From Opitutaceae bacterium UBA2377 (GTDB taxonomy: Bacteria > Verrucomicrobiota > Verrucomicrobiia > Opitutales > Opitutaceae): a stretch of DNA of 64,000 nt. A model generated the notes under the pieces. That model ran no database searches. It was not told where the DNA came from and saw only the letters and a program-made list of their open reading frames with translations. Made by a program: the position numbers and the translations under genes. The DNA lies in contig DDSZ01000032.1 in NCBI GenBank assembly GCA_002344205.1, positions 94,732-158,731 on the forward strand. The letters are read 5' to 3'. Shown here in pieces: positions 8,108 to 17,129 of the stretch; the first letter of the stretch is position 1, and the number at the start of each line of letters is the position of its first letter.

Positions 8108-9613
8108 ATGAATGAACGTCCCGCCCTCTTGCAAATGCAGGGTATCACCAAGCGCTACCCCGGGGTGGTGGCGTTGGAGGAGGTCGATTTGGAAGTGCGC
8201 CGCGGCGAAGTTCATTTTTTGTTGGGCGAAAATGGCGCCGGCAAGTCCACCCTGATGAAAATCCTGGCCGGCGCCGTGCAGCGCGATGCCGGCACGATCA
8301 TCATTGACGGGTGCATCAGCGAACTGCGATCGCCGCGCGAGGCGAATGATGCCGGCGTGAGCATCATCTATCAGGAGTTCAATCTCGTGCCCCACCTGAC
8401 GGTGGCCGAGAACATTTTTCTTGGCCGCGAACCCGCAGCCCGCCTGCCCGGCCTGATTGACAGGGCACGCATGGAGCAGGAAGCGCAGCAACGTTTGACC
8501 GAACTCGGCGTGGTGATCAGGCCCGACGCCGTGGTCGACGATCTGGGGGTGGCCGAGCAGCAGATGGTCGAAGTCGCCAAGGCGTTGTCGATCGACGCAA
8601 AAATCCTGATCATGGACGAACCGACCTCCGCGCTCACCAACCAGGAGATCACACGCTTGTTTCATGTCATCCGGACCCTGCGTGACCGCGGGGTGGCGAT
8701 CATCTACATCTCACACCGGATGGAGGAATTGCACCGGATTGGCGACCGCGTCACGGTCATGCGCGATGGCCGCCACATTGCAACGCGTGAGCTTACCTCC
8801 ACCCATCTCAATGAATTGATCACCCTCATGGTCGGACGTGCGCTGACGGAGCACTTTCCCAAGGTGGCCGTGCCGGCGGGAGAGGAGTTGCTGCGGGTGG
8901 AGGGGCTGAAGCGGACGGGTGTGCTGCACGGGATATCGCTCACCCTGCACCGCGGGGAAGTGGTCGGGTTGGCCGGTTTGATGGGCTCAGGCCGCACGGA
9001 ACTGGCCCGGGCAATTTTTGGCGCCGATCCGGTGGATGGAGGCAGGATTTGGGTGCGAGGCAAAGAAGCGAAGCTGGACTCCCCGCGCGCGGCCATTGCA
9101 TTGGGCTTGGGCTTTCTCACTGAGGATCGCAAACGGCAGGGGCTGGTGTTGGGCTTGGATGTGACCGCCAACACCTGCCTGGCGAATCTGGATCGGTTCA
9201 GCGCGGCCGGCATTGTCAGCCCCGGGCAGGAGATGGCGGTGGCGAAAAAGCTGACGGCGGATCTTCGGGTGAAGACCCCCGATCTGCACCAACTGGTGGT
9301 AAACCTGAGCGGCGGCAACCAGCAGAAAGTCGTGCTGGCCAAGTGGCTCTGCCGCGAGGCGGAGATCCTGATATTCGACGAGCCCACCCGCGGGATTGAT
9401 GTGGGGTCGAAAGTGGAGATTTACCAGCTCATCAACCGGCTTGCGGCGGAAGGCAAAGCGGTGCTGATGATCTCATCCGAGATGCCGGAGATTCTGGGCA
9501 TGAGCGACCGCATTTTGGTGATGCACCGGGGAAGCATTGCCGGCGAGTTCAGCGCGGCCGAAGCCACCCAGGAAAAAATCCTGCACTGCGCCGTCGGCGC
9601 TAAGGCCGCATGA
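8108..9613 (+). CDS. Sugar (probably inositol) ABC transporter, ATP-binding protein
   Basis: 501 residues with two ABC cassettes, as in RbsA/MglA-type (CUT2) ATPases. Cassette 1 has Walker A GENGAGKST (about 40-48) and a Walker B ILIMDEPTSAL, with a degenerate signature LGVAEQQ. Cassette 2 has a degenerate Walker A GLMGSGRTELAR, a good signature LSGGNQQKVVLAKW and ILIFDEPTRGIDVGSK. This asymmetry is normal for CUT2 systems. It drives uptake across the inner membrane with the permease (overlapping by 4 bp) and the lipoprotein receptor that follow. The link to inositol is by neighbourhood with the iol genes. Confidence 0.92.
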   Translation: MNERPALLQMQGITKRYPGVVALEEVDLEVRRGEVHFLLGENGAGKSTLMKILAGAVQRDAGTIIIDGCISELRSPREANDAGVSIIYQEFNLVPHLTVAENIFLGREPAARLPGLIDRARMEQEAQQRLTELGVVIRPDAVVDDLGVAEQQMVEVAKALSIDAKILIMDEPTSALTNQEITRLFHVIRTLRDRGVAIIYISHRMEELHRIGDRVTVMRDGRHIATRELTSTHLNELITLMVGRALTEHFPKVAVPAGEELLRVEGLKRTGVLHGISLTLHRGEVVGLAGLMGSGRTELARAIFGADPVDGGRIWVRGKEAKLDSPRAAIALGLGFLTEDRKRQGLVLGLDVTANTCLANLDRFSAAGIVSPGQEMAVAKKLTADLRVKTPDLHQLVVNLSGGNQQKVVLAKWLCREAEILIFDEPTRGIDVGSKVEIYQLINRLAAEGKAVLMISSEMPEILGMSDRILVMHRGSIAGEFSAAEATQEKILHCAVGAKAA

Positions 9614-10557
9614 AAATTCCAAACCGCCTTGCCCGCAACGCCCGCCAATTCGGCACCTTCGCCGTCTTCGTGGTGCTTTGTGCCGTGATCAGCATCCTGA
9701 CCCCGCATTTTCTCTCGGTGTCCAACCTGCTCAACGTCGCGCAGCAGACCGTTATCAACGCCATCATCGCCGTGGGCCTGACCTATGTGATCATATCTGC
9801 CGGCATCGATTTGTCCGTGGGGTCGATTCTGGCATTTTCCGGTGTCGTCATGGGCCAGGCGCTCGGCGCCGGGCTGCCTTTGCCACTGGCCATCGCGGCC
9901 GGTGTGGCCGTGGGCACGGGCTGTGGTGCCGTCAACGGATTGCTGATCGCCTATGGCCGCCTGCCCCCTTTCATCGCCACCCTGGGGATGATGAGTGTCG
10001 CGCGCGGGGCGGCTCTCCTGGTGACCGACGGTCGGCCGGTCTCGGGCTTCAGCGAGTCGTTTCGCTGGCTGGCCACGGGAGAGGTCATGGGCGTGCCCGT
10101 GCCGGTCTTGATCATGATTTTGGTGTATGTGGCGGCCCATTTTGTCCTGCGCCGGACCAAGTTCGGGCGCTACACGTTTGCCATTGGTGGCAACGAGGAG
10201 GCGGCATTGTTATCCGGGGTGCCGGTGCGCCTTTACAAGCTGGGCATCTATGCGGTCTGCGGCGGGCTGGCCGGGCTGGCTTCTGTGATTCTGACCGCCC
10301 GGCTCAATTCCGCCCAGCCCATTGCCGGTCTGAGTTACGAGCTTGATGCCATTGCCGCGACCGTGATCGGTGGCACCAGCCTGATGGGTGGCCGGGGTTC
10401 GGTGGTGGGGACGCTCCTCGGGGCGCTGATCATGGGCGTGCTGCGCAACGGGCTTAACCTCCTCGGAGTGTCCTCCTTCATCCAGCAGGTGGTCATAGGC
10501 GCGGTCATCATCGCGGCCGTGTTGCTCGATACTTTCCTCAAGAACTCCAAACGCTGA
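9610..10557 (+). CDS. Sugar (probably inositol) ABC transporter, permease
   Basis: 315 residues, highly hydrophobic, around eight to ten transmembrane helices, RbsC type. Recognisable blocks are GLTYVIISAGIDLSVGSILAFSG, YGRLPPFIATLGMMS, the cytoplasmic coupling region with RRTKFGRYTFAIGGNEEAALLSG, and LDAIAATVIGGTSLMGGRGSVVGTLLGALIMGVLRNGLNLL cut into familiar CUT2 segments. The ATG overlaps the ATPase stop by 4 bp. A homodimer of this protein would form the pore for the ATPase encoded just before it. Confidence 0.92.
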   Translation: MKIPNRLARNARQFGTFAVFVVLCAVISILTPHFLSVSNLLNVAQQTVINAIIAVGLTYVIISAGIDLSVGSILAFSGVVMGQALGAGLPLPLAIAAGVAVGTGCGAVNGLLIAYGRLPPFIATLGMMSVARGAALLVTDGRPVSGFSESFRWLATGEVMGVPVPVLIMILVYVAAHFVLRRTKFGRYTFAIGGNEEAALLSGVPVRLYKLGIYAVCGGLAGLASVILTARLNSAQPIAGLSYELDAIAATVIGGTSLMGGRGSVVGTLLGALIMGVLRNGLNLLGVSSFIQQVVIGAVIIAAVLLDTFLKNSKR

Positions 10558-10575
10558 TCTCATCCCCAATCCATC

Positions 10576-11517
10576 ATGAAAACTTCATTTCTTCCGCTGT
10601 TGGTAACCGTGCTCGCCGCCGGCCTGCTGGCCGGCTGTGGCCGGCAGGCAAAAGACGCGCCCGATGGCTCCGGCCGGCCCGTGGTGGCGCTGGTGGTTAA
10701 GACCCTCAACAATCCCTTTTTTATCGAGATGCAGCAAGGGGCGGAGGCCGCGGCGAGTGCGGCGGGCGTGCAGTTGATCGTGCAGGCTGCCGAGCGGGAG
10801 GTGGATGTCGAGCGCCAGATGCAGATCATTGAGAACCTGATCCAGCGCAAGGTGGACGCCTTGGTGGTGGCCCCCAGCGGCTCGCGCGAAATCGTGCCGG
10901 TGATCGTCAAGGCGAACCGCGCCGGCATCCCGGTCTTGGTGGTGGATACCCGGGCCGATGCGGCGGCGTTGCAGGCGGCGGGCGGGCAGACAGCCGCCTT
11001 CATCGGTTCCGACAATTATGAAGGCGGGAAGGTGGCCGGTGAGTTTCTGGTCGAGAAAATGGGCGGTCGGGCGCGCATCGCCGTCCTTGAGGGCATCCCG
11101 GGCCATGAGACGGGAGATGCCCGCCTCCGTGGATTTCGCGATGCGATCAAGGACAGTCCCGGCATGGTGATCATCGCCTCCCAGCCGGCCAATTGGGAGC
11201 GCGACCAAGGTTACAATGTTTTTCAAAACATCATGCAGGCGCATCCGACGGTGGATGCCATGTTTGCGGCCAGTGACCTGATGGCCCTCGGGGCCCTCGA
11301 GGCCATCGCCGCCGCCGGTCGCACCGGCCGCATCACGATCGTCGGTTTCGATGCCCTGCCCGAGGCGCGGGCCGCGGTGCAGCGGGGAGCAATGGCTGCG
11401 ACCGTCGCGCAAGACCCGGCCTCCATGGGGCGGATCGGCATTGAGTGGGCCGCGCGCATCCTCAAGGGCGAGATCCCGCCGGATGAAATCTCCGTGCCCA
11501 TCCAGCTCGTAAAATAG
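10576..11517 (+). CDS. Sugar (probably inositol) ABC transporter, substrate-binding lipoprotein
   Basis: 313 residues. The N-terminus has a lipoprotein signal peptide with lipobox LLAGC (Cys near residue 21). The mature part is an RbsB-type binding protein: VVALVVKTLNNPFFIEMQQGAEAAA, IIENLIQRKVDALVVAPSG, IPVLVVDTRAD, AFIGSDNYEGGKVAGEFL, MFAASDLMALGALEAI, IVGFDALPEA. It delivers its sugar to the permease/ATPase pair upstream. An inositol ligand is inferred only from the flanking iolG and iolBDEA genes. Starts 18 bp after the permease stop. Confidence 0.92.
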   Translation: MKTSFLPLLVTVLAAGLLAGCGRQAKDAPDGSGRPVVALVVKTLNNPFFIEMQQGAEAAASAAGVQLIVQAAEREVDVERQMQIIENLIQRKVDALVVAPSGSREIVPVIVKANRAGIPVLVVDTRADAAALQAAGGQTAAFIGSDNYEGGKVAGEFLVEKMGGRARIAVLEGIPGHETGDARLRGFRDAIKDSPGMVIIASQPANWERDQGYNVFQNIMQAHPTVDAMFAASDLMALGALEAIAAAGRTGRITIVGFDALPEARAAVQRGAMAATVAQDPASMGRIGIEWAARILKGEIPPDEISVPIQLVK

Positions 11518-11526
11518 ATCTCTTCC

Positions 11527-12531
11527 ATGAACAACCCAATCAACGTCGGGGTGGTGGGGCTTGGCCGACTTGGCCGGCTCTACGCCAGCTATTTTACGAA
11601 CCGTCTGCCCGGCGCCCGCCTCTATGGGGTCACCGATGTGGCCTCCGAAGCCGTCAAGGCGACCGTGGCGGCCACCGGCGCAAAGGGGTTCGCCACCACC
11701 GCCGACCTTCTGGCGGACAAAGCGGTCGATGCCATAGTGGTGATGACGCCGACCAAGCTGCACGGCGAGATCGTCCTGGCCGCCGCCGCCGCCGGGAAGG
11801 CCATTTTCTGCGAAAAGCCGCTGGCATTGGAAATCAGCGAAGGCGAGGCGATGAAGGCGGCGGTGACCAAACACGGCGTTTTTTTCCAGCTCGGTTTCAT
11901 GCGCCGTTTCGACCGCGCCTATGCCGCGGCCAAGCAGCGCATCGATGCCGGTGAGATCGGCACTCCGGTTATTTTCAAGTCGACCTCGAAGGACCAGTTG
12001 CCCCCTCCTGTCGAGTATCTGCGCCCCGCCAGCAGCGGCGGTCTCTTCATCGACATGGGTATCCACGATTTCGACCTGGCCCGCTGGTATATGGGCGAAG
12101 TGAAGGAAGTTTTCAGTGTCGGCAATTCGGTGGCGTTTCCCGAAATTTCGGAGGTCGGTGACGTGGAAAACGGGCTGAGCACGCTGACATTTTCCAACGG
12201 CGGCATCGGCACCATCAGCCTGAGCCGCATCGGCATCTATGGCTACGGCATACACACCGAGATTGTCGGCACCAAGGGCACCATCCAGATTGGCTACGAT
12301 CGTGAAACCGCCATCCTGGTCATGACCAAGGGGCAAATCGCCCACGATACCGTGCCCGGCTTCTACGAGCGGTTTGAGCAGGCTTATATCTCGCAGCTGC
12401 AAAATTTCGTGGACAATCTTTTGCACGACCGGTCGCCACCGATTGTGTGCGATGACGGACTAAAGGCGCAGCGCATTGCGATTGCCGCCACGCGCTCATT
12501 GCACAGCGGCCGGGCCGAAGCGGTGATCTGA
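11527..12531 (+). CDS. iolG: Inositol 2-dehydrogenase (Gfo/Idh/MocA family)
   Basis: 334 residues. The NAD-binding motif GVVGLGRLGR lies at about 8-17, and the catalytic-lysine motif CEKPLALE at about 95-102. GFMRRFDRAY and GGLFIDMGIHDFDLARW supply the substrate-site Asp and His and are typical of myo-inositol dehydrogenases. The enzyme would oxidise myo-inositol to scyllo-inosose with NAD+, the first iol step. It follows the binding protein gene by 9 bp, so importer and dehydrogenase form one operon. It is convergent with the SDR gene. Other Gfo/Idh/MocA substrates are possible, but context favours inositol. Confidence 0.85.
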   Translation: MNNPINVGVVGLGRLGRLYASYFTNRLPGARLYGVTDVASEAVKATVAATGAKGFATTADLLADKAVDAIVVMTPTKLHGEIVLAAAAAGKAIFCEKPLALEISEGEAMKAAVTKHGVFFQLGFMRRFDRAYAAAKQRIDAGEIGTPVIFKSTSKDQLPPPVEYLRPASSGGLFIDMGIHDFDLARWYMGEVKEVFSVGNSVAFPEISEVGDVENGLSTLTFSNGGIGTISLSRIGIYGYGIHTEIVGTKGTIQIGYDRETAILVMTKGQIAHDTVPGFYERFEQAYISQLQNFVDNLLHDRSPPIVCDDGLKAQRIAIAATRSLHSGRAEAVI

Positions 12532-12588
12532 AGCTTGGCCGGTTGGTGCAGCGCCCGGAGAATGCCGGTTGCGACACCGTATTCCGGC

Positions 12589-13350
12589 TCAAAGCGCCGC
12601 CAATATGCCACCGTCCACGTAGATGATCTGGCCGTTGACGAAATCCGAGGCCGGTGCGGACAGGAATACGGCCGCGCCGACCAGATCACTCGGCTGACCC
12701 CAGCGGCCGGCCGGGGTGCGGGATTTTACCCATTGGTCGAAATCCGGTCGGTCGGCGAGATGCTTGGTCATGTCGCTCAGGATGTAGCCGGGGCCGATGC
12801 CGTTGACTTGGATGTTATGTCGGGCCCACTCCACGGTCATGGCCTTGGTCAGCATTTTGAGCCCGCCTTTGGCGGCCGTATAGTTGCCCGTGGTCGGCCG
12901 GCCCGCTTCGCTCATGAGGGAGCAGATATTGATGATTTTCCCGCTCTGGCGAGCCACCATGCCCGCGGCCACGGTCTGGGCGGTCAGGAATGCACCGGTC
13001 AGGTTTACGTCGAGCACTTCCTGCCATTGGGCGACCTGCAATTCGAGCAAGGCGCCGTAGCGGTGGATGCCCGCATTATTCACCAAGATATCAATCGCGC
13101 CCGCCGAGCTCTGAATATCGCGCACCGCCAGACGAACCGCCTCGGCGTCTGCCACATTGAATGCTGCGGCTTGTGCCATGAAACCAGTCGCACGCAGTTT
13201 TCGACAGGCCCGGTCCGCCAAGTTTGGATCAACATCATTGATGATGATCTCGGCTCCAGCTTCAGCCAACCCAACGGCGATGCTCAGGCCGAGCCCTTTG
13301 CCCGCTCCTGTGATCAAGGCCCGACGATTTTTTAGTGAAAAAATGCTCAT
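12589..13350 (-). CDS. SDR-family oxidoreductase (gluconate 5-dehydrogenase-like)
   Basis: 253 residues, classical short-chain dehydrogenase: TGAGKGLG cofactor loop (14-21), NNAG (91-94), Asn115, catalytic Ser144, Tyr157 and Lys161 (YTAAK), and IGPGYILSDM plus YVDGG at the end. It most resembles gluconate 5-dehydrogenase/2-deoxygluconate dehydrogenase proteins, which act on keto-aldonates. It is transcribed away from iolB, with operator B in the shared 127-bp region, so it probably belongs to the inositol regulon. One idea is action on 5-keto-2-deoxygluconate, the IolB product, or on inositol isomers; neither is shown by sequence. Confidence 0.85.
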   Translation of the reverse strand: MSIFSLKNRRALITGAGKGLGLSIAVGLAEAGAEIIINDVDPNLADRACRKLRATGFMAQAAAFNVADAEAVRLAVRDIQSSAGAIDILVNNAGIHRYGALLELQVAQWQEVLDVNLTGAFLTAQTVAAGMVARQSGKIINICSLMSEAGRPTTGNYTAAKGGLKMLTKAMTVEWARHNIQVNGIGPGYILSDMTKHLADRPDFDQWVKSRTPAGRWGQPSDLVGAAVFLSAPASDFVNGQIIYVDGGILAAL

Positions 13351-13451
13351 AGATAAAATCTTTATTAAGAGAAACTAAGGCCGGTTTTTCGCGTGATTTT
13401 CAGGGGGGCGGAAGCCATTGTTTAGATTTGCGGGTTGACCCACAACCTAAA

Positions 13452-13469
13452 AATGTAATCGTTTTCATT
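13452..13469. promoter_or_regulatory. LacI-type operator B
   Basis: AATGTAATCGTTTTCATT, an imperfect palindrome centred on CG with 16 of 18 positions matching the consensus AATGTAAACGTTTACATT. It lies 8 bp upstream of the iolB ATG and about 100 bp upstream of the divergent SDR gene, so it could control both. A TTGACC hexamer at 13435-13440 could act as a -35 element reading toward iolB, which would put the operator over the start region. Confidence 0.7.
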
Positions 13470-13477
13470 AATCGCTG

Positions 13478-14314
13478 ATGCACCCTGCCCCTATCACGGT
13501 TGCTAAGGTTGCTGCCTCACGGAGACGCTCTTCGTCCGGCATCACATGGATTGTTCGTGAAAACGAGCAACAGGCGGTGGCGCGCATGAATTTCGGGCTT
13601 TGTCGCATGGACAAGGGCAGGCTGCACCTGGCAACGGTGCGTGATCAGGAGTCGCTCTGGGTGTTGCTGCAGGGCAGAGCACAACTGGGTTTTGGCGGGC
13701 GCAAGGTGGTGGTATCGCGCCAATCCGTTTTCGACTCTGGACCGGTGGCGCTGAATTTTGGGGCGGGGGAGAAGGTGGAGGTTCGCTCTCTTGCCGCCAA
13801 CACAGAATGGGCGGTGATGCGCACGGGCAATCGCAAGATGCATGGCGCGCGCCTCTACCGGCCAAAGGAAGTGGGGCTGGAGAACCGCGGCGCTGGTCTG
13901 GCCCAGGGTGCCTGTGAGCGGCTGGTGCGCACCATCTATGATTACAACACCCGACCAGATTCGGCCTTTGTGATTGGTGAGGTCGTCAACCTGCCCGGGC
14001 GTTGGTCCAGTTACCCGCCGCACCATCACGCCCAGCCGGAGATCTACCACTATCGTTTCACGGGGCAGGCGGGCTACGGTCATGCCGAAGTGGGGGACAA
14101 CGTTTACAAGGTGCGGGCGGGCGATACGACTGTGATTCCCGGCGGGTTGGATCACGCCCAGGTCTCGGCCCCCGGCTATGGCATGTATTATCTCTGGGTT
14201 GTCCGGCACCTGCCGGGTCGTCCCTACAAGGGATTTAAGGTCACGCCGGCCTATCGCTGGCTGCTGGATGCCCGCAACCAGGGCTGGAAGCCGTCCCGCG
14301 CCCTGTTCCGATGA
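13478..14314 (+). CDS. iolB: 5-deoxy-glucuronate isomerase
   Basis: 278 residues with the bicupin IolB layout. The C-terminal cupin has the metal-binding set PPHHHAQPEIYHY (histidines and glutamate) and a later GGLDHAQ histidine. The block VGDNVYKVRAGDTTVIPGG and the closing WLLDARNQGW are typical of the family. The enzyme isomerises 5-deoxy-glucuronate, produced by IolD, to 5-keto-2-deoxygluconate. The start at 13478 is the first ATG after operator B; the tail overlaps the iolD ATG by 4 bp, which argues for translational coupling. Confidence 0.93.
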   Translation: MHPAPITVAKVAASRRRSSSGITWIVRENEQQAVARMNFGLCRMDKGRLHLATVRDQESLWVLLQGRAQLGFGGRKVVVSRQSVFDSGPVALNFGAGEKVEVRSLAANTEWAVMRTGNRKMHGARLYRPKEVGLENRGAGLAQGACERLVRTIYDYNTRPDSAFVIGEVVNLPGRWSSYPPHHHAQPEIYHYRFTGQAGYGHAEVGDNVYKVRAGDTTVIPGGLDHAQVSAPGYGMYYLWVVRHLPGRPYKGFKVTPAYRWLLDARNQGWKPSRALFR

Positions 14315-16185
14315 AAACCGTGCGCATCACCACCGCAGCTGCGATCGTCCGCTTTCTCCAGGCCCAATACGTCCGCCGTGACGGCGTCGAGCAGCGCCTC
14401 ATCAACGGCGTATGCGGCATCTTCGGCCACGGCAACGTCACCGGCCTCGGCCAGGCGCTGGAGGAACACGGCGGCCGAAGCTTGCCTTTCCTCCAGGCGA
14501 AGAACGAGCAGGCCATGGTCCACACCGCCATCGCCTACGCGAAGACGAAACAGCGCCTCGGCACGCTGGCCTGCACCTCGTCGGTCGGGCCCGGCGCGAC
14601 CAACATGGTGACCGGCGCCGCCACCGCGACCATCAACCGCCTGCCGGTGCTCCTCCTGCCCGGTGACATCTTTGCCAGCCGCCGGCCCGCGCCCGTGCTC
14701 CAGCAGCTCGAGCACCCGGGTTCCCACGACACGAGCGTCAATGACTGCTTCCGTCCCGTTTCGCGCTACTGGGACCGCATCAACCGCCCCGAGCAGCTCC
14801 TCACCGCCTTGCCCGAGGCCATGCGCGTGCTGGCCGATCCCGCCGAAACCGGCGCCGTGACCATCGCCCTCCCCGAGGACGTGCAGGCCGAGGCTTTCGA
14901 CTGCCCGGTGCATTTCTTCGCCAAGCGGGTTTACGATATTGACCGCACCGCTCCGCTGGCCGCCCGTCTGCGCGAGGCTGCGGCACTCCTGCGCAAAGCC
15001 AAACGCCCGTTGATCGTCGCCGGCGGCGGGGTGCATTACTCGGACGCGACCGACTCGCTCCAGCTGTTCGCCGAGGCCACCGGCATCCCGGTAGGCGTCA
15101 CGCAGGCGGGCAAGGGCGCGCTGCTCGAGTCCCACGCGCTTGGTCTCGGCGCGGTTGGAGTCACCGGCACCCTCGCCGCCAACCGGATCGCGACCGAGGC
15201 CGACGTCGTGATCTGCATCGGCACGAGGCTGTCGGATTTCACGACGGCATCCAAGACCCAGTTTCAGGACTCGCGTGTGAGTTTCGTCGCGATCAACGTC
15301 CATGCCGCCGACGCGGCCAAGCACGGCGCGCTGCCGCTCGTGGGCGATGCCCGCGCCACGCTCGCAGCGCTCGGCCGCGTTCTTCGCGGCTGGCGCGCCC
15401 CGGCTGCGCATGCGCGGGCCATCGCCAAGGCCAAGGCCGACTGGGAAAAACCCTGGCGCGCGATGACCGCGCCGGCCCGCCGCAGCCCGGACCAACTGCT
15501 CTACCAGAGCGAGGTTATCGGCGTGCTGAACACGTTTACCGAAGCGGCCAGCACCGTCGTCCACGCCGCCGGCGGCATCCCGGGCGACATCCACAAGCTC
15601 TGGCGCGGCAAGTCCGCCACCGACTACCACTCCGAATACGGCTACTCCTGCATGGGCTACGAGATCGCCGGCGCGCTCGGCGTGAAACTCGCTGCGCCGG
15701 ACCGCGAGGTGTATGCGTTCCTCGGTGACGGCAGCTACCTCATGCTGCACACGGAAATTGTCACCGCCGTGCAGGAAGGCCGGAAGCTTACCGTCATCCT
15801 GAACGACAATCACGCCTTCGGCTGCATCCACAACCTCCAGCGCGGTCAGGGCGGGCGCAGCTTCGGCAACGAGTTCCGGGTGCGCTCCCGTGTCTCCGGC
15901 CGGCTCGACGGCACCTATGTCGCGGTGGATTATGTCGCCAACGCCCGCAGTCTTGGTGCCACCGTCTTCACCGCCCGCACCAAGGAGGAGCTGCGCACCG
16001 CGCTCGCCGCCGCCAAGGCCGAGCGCAACACCTGCCTCATCTATGTGCCGGTCTCACCGCTCTCGGTGATGCAGGGCTATTCGTGGTGGGATGTGCCGCC
16101 CGCCGCCATCTCGGGCGTGCCAACGGTCCGCCGCGCCCGCGCGGCTTACGAACGGGCCCGCCGTCGCCAGCGCTACCATTACTAA
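14311..16185 (+). CDS. iolD: 3D-(3,5/4)-trihydroxycyclohexane-1,2-dione acylhydrolase
   Basis: 624 residues, a thiamine-diphosphate enzyme of the acetolactate-synthase fold. The activating glutamate is in AKNEQAMVH (Glu66). The TPP/Mg motif begins with GDGSYLMLHTE (about 472-482) and ends at LNDNHAFGCI about 28 residues later. The N-terminal VCGIFGHGNVTGLGQAL and the SSVGPGATNMVTGAATATIN block match IolD rather than acetolactate synthase. It opens the cyclohexane ring to 5-deoxy-glucuronate, the committing carbon-ring cleavage of inositol catabolism. Neighbouring iolB and iolE are 4 bp overlapping and 1 bp away, respectively. Confidence 0.95.
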   Translation: MKTVRITTAAAIVRFLQAQYVRRDGVEQRLINGVCGIFGHGNVTGLGQALEEHGGRSLPFLQAKNEQAMVHTAIAYAKTKQRLGTLACTSSVGPGATNMVTGAATATINRLPVLLLPGDIFASRRPAPVLQQLEHPGSHDTSVNDCFRPVSRYWDRINRPEQLLTALPEAMRVLADPAETGAVTIALPEDVQAEAFDCPVHFFAKRVYDIDRTAPLAARLREAAALLRKAKRPLIVAGGGVHYSDATDSLQLFAEATGIPVGVTQAGKGALLESHALGLGAVGVTGTLAANRIATEADVVICIGTRLSDFTTASKTQFQDSRVSFVAINVHAADAAKHGALPLVGDARATLAALGRVLRGWRAPAAHARAIAKAKADWEKPWRAMTAPARRSPDQLLYQSEVIGVLNTFTEAASTVVHAAGGIPGDIHKLWRGKSATDYHSEYGYSCMGYEIAGALGVKLAAPDREVYAFLGDGSYLMLHTEIVTAVQEGRKLTVILNDNHAFGCIHNLQRGQGGRSFGNEFRVRSRVSGRLDGTYVAVDYVANARSLGATVFTARTKEELRTALAAAKAERNTCLIYVPVSPLSVMQGYSWWDVPPAAISGVPTVRRARAAYERARRRQRYHY

Positions 16186-16186
16186 A

Positions 16187-17116
16187 ATGACCTCACCCGC
16201 TGCCGAACCGCGACCCATGCACGCGCTGCCGGACTGTCTGGTGGGGGCCAATCCCATCATCTGGAGCAACGACGACTTCGACGATCTGGCGGGCAATGTG
16301 CCGCTCGACGACATTTTGCGCGATATGCGGTCGGCTGGTTATGCGGGCACCGAGCTCGGGCATGCTTATCCCCGCAATGCCGTGCAGTTGGGTGCGGCGC
16401 TGCAGCGGCACGATCTCCGCTTGATCAGCGGCTGGCACAGCACGCGGCTCGCCTCCCGGCCGCTGGCGGAGGAAGAAGCCGGGTTTCTCGGGCACCTGCG
16501 ACTGTTGCAGGCACTCGGAGCCGGCGTGATCATCATCGCGGAATGCACCCATGCGGTCCACGGCCGGCGTGGGACACCTTTGGGCTATGGCCCGGACGAT
16601 CGCCGAGGGTTGCAAGAGACGGAGTGGGCGAGGGTGGTCGCCGGGTTGGAGCATCTGGCCAAGGTGGCCCGAAACGAAGGCATGCAGCTCGCCTACCATC
16701 ACCACATGGGCACCGTGATCCAGTCGGCGGACGAGCTGGACCGGCTGCTGGCCGCGGTGCCGGCGACGGGCCTGCTCTTTGACCCCGGGCACCTCGCCTT
16801 CGCGGGGATTGATCCTCTGGCCGTCATGGAGCGATACGGCCCGCGCATTGTGCACGTGCATCTGAAAAGCGCCCGGGCCGGGATAATCGCCCGAAGCCGG
16901 CGTGAGCGGTGGTCCTTTTACCGCGCGGTGACCGAGGGGGTTTTTACCATTCCCGGCGACGGCATGGTGGATTTTCCGGCCATTTTTGCCCGTCTCGCCG
17001 CCTTGAATTACGCCGGCTGGCTGGTGGTCGAGGCGGAGGAGGACCCCGTCAAGGTGCCGGCGCTCCCCAAGGCCTGCAAAGCGCGCGAGTATGTCCGCAC
17101 CCACGCCGGTGCCTGA
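16187..17116 (+). CDS. iolE: Myo-inosose-2 dehydratase
   Basis: 309 residues from the ATG at 16187, one base after the iolD stop; an in-frame ATG at 16091 lies inside iolD and is unlikely. It is a xylose-isomerase-like TIM barrel. Family marks are the N-terminal GANPIIWSNDDF, the metal-ligand strand IIAECTHAVHG, LAYHHHMGTVIQ, LLFDPGHLAFAG, VHLKSAR and the final WLVVEAEEDP. It removes water from scyllo-inosose to give the dione used by IolD. The next gene starts 13 bp after its stop with GAGGAAA as a good ribosome binding site. Confidence 0.93.
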   Translation: MTSPAAEPRPMHALPDCLVGANPIIWSNDDFDDLAGNVPLDDILRDMRSAGYAGTELGHAYPRNAVQLGAALQRHDLRLISGWHSTRLASRPLAEEEAGFLGHLRLLQALGAGVIIIAECTHAVHGRRGTPLGYGPDDRRGLQETEWARVVAGLEHLAKVARNEGMQLAYHHHMGTVIQSADELDRLLAAVPATGLLFDPGHLAFAGIDPLAVMERYGPRIVHVHLKSARAGIIARSRRERWSFYRAVTEGVFTIPGDGMVDFPAIFARLAALNYAGWLVVEAEEDPVKVPALPKACKAREYVRTHAGA

Positions 17117-17129
17117 GGAAAATCATCTC

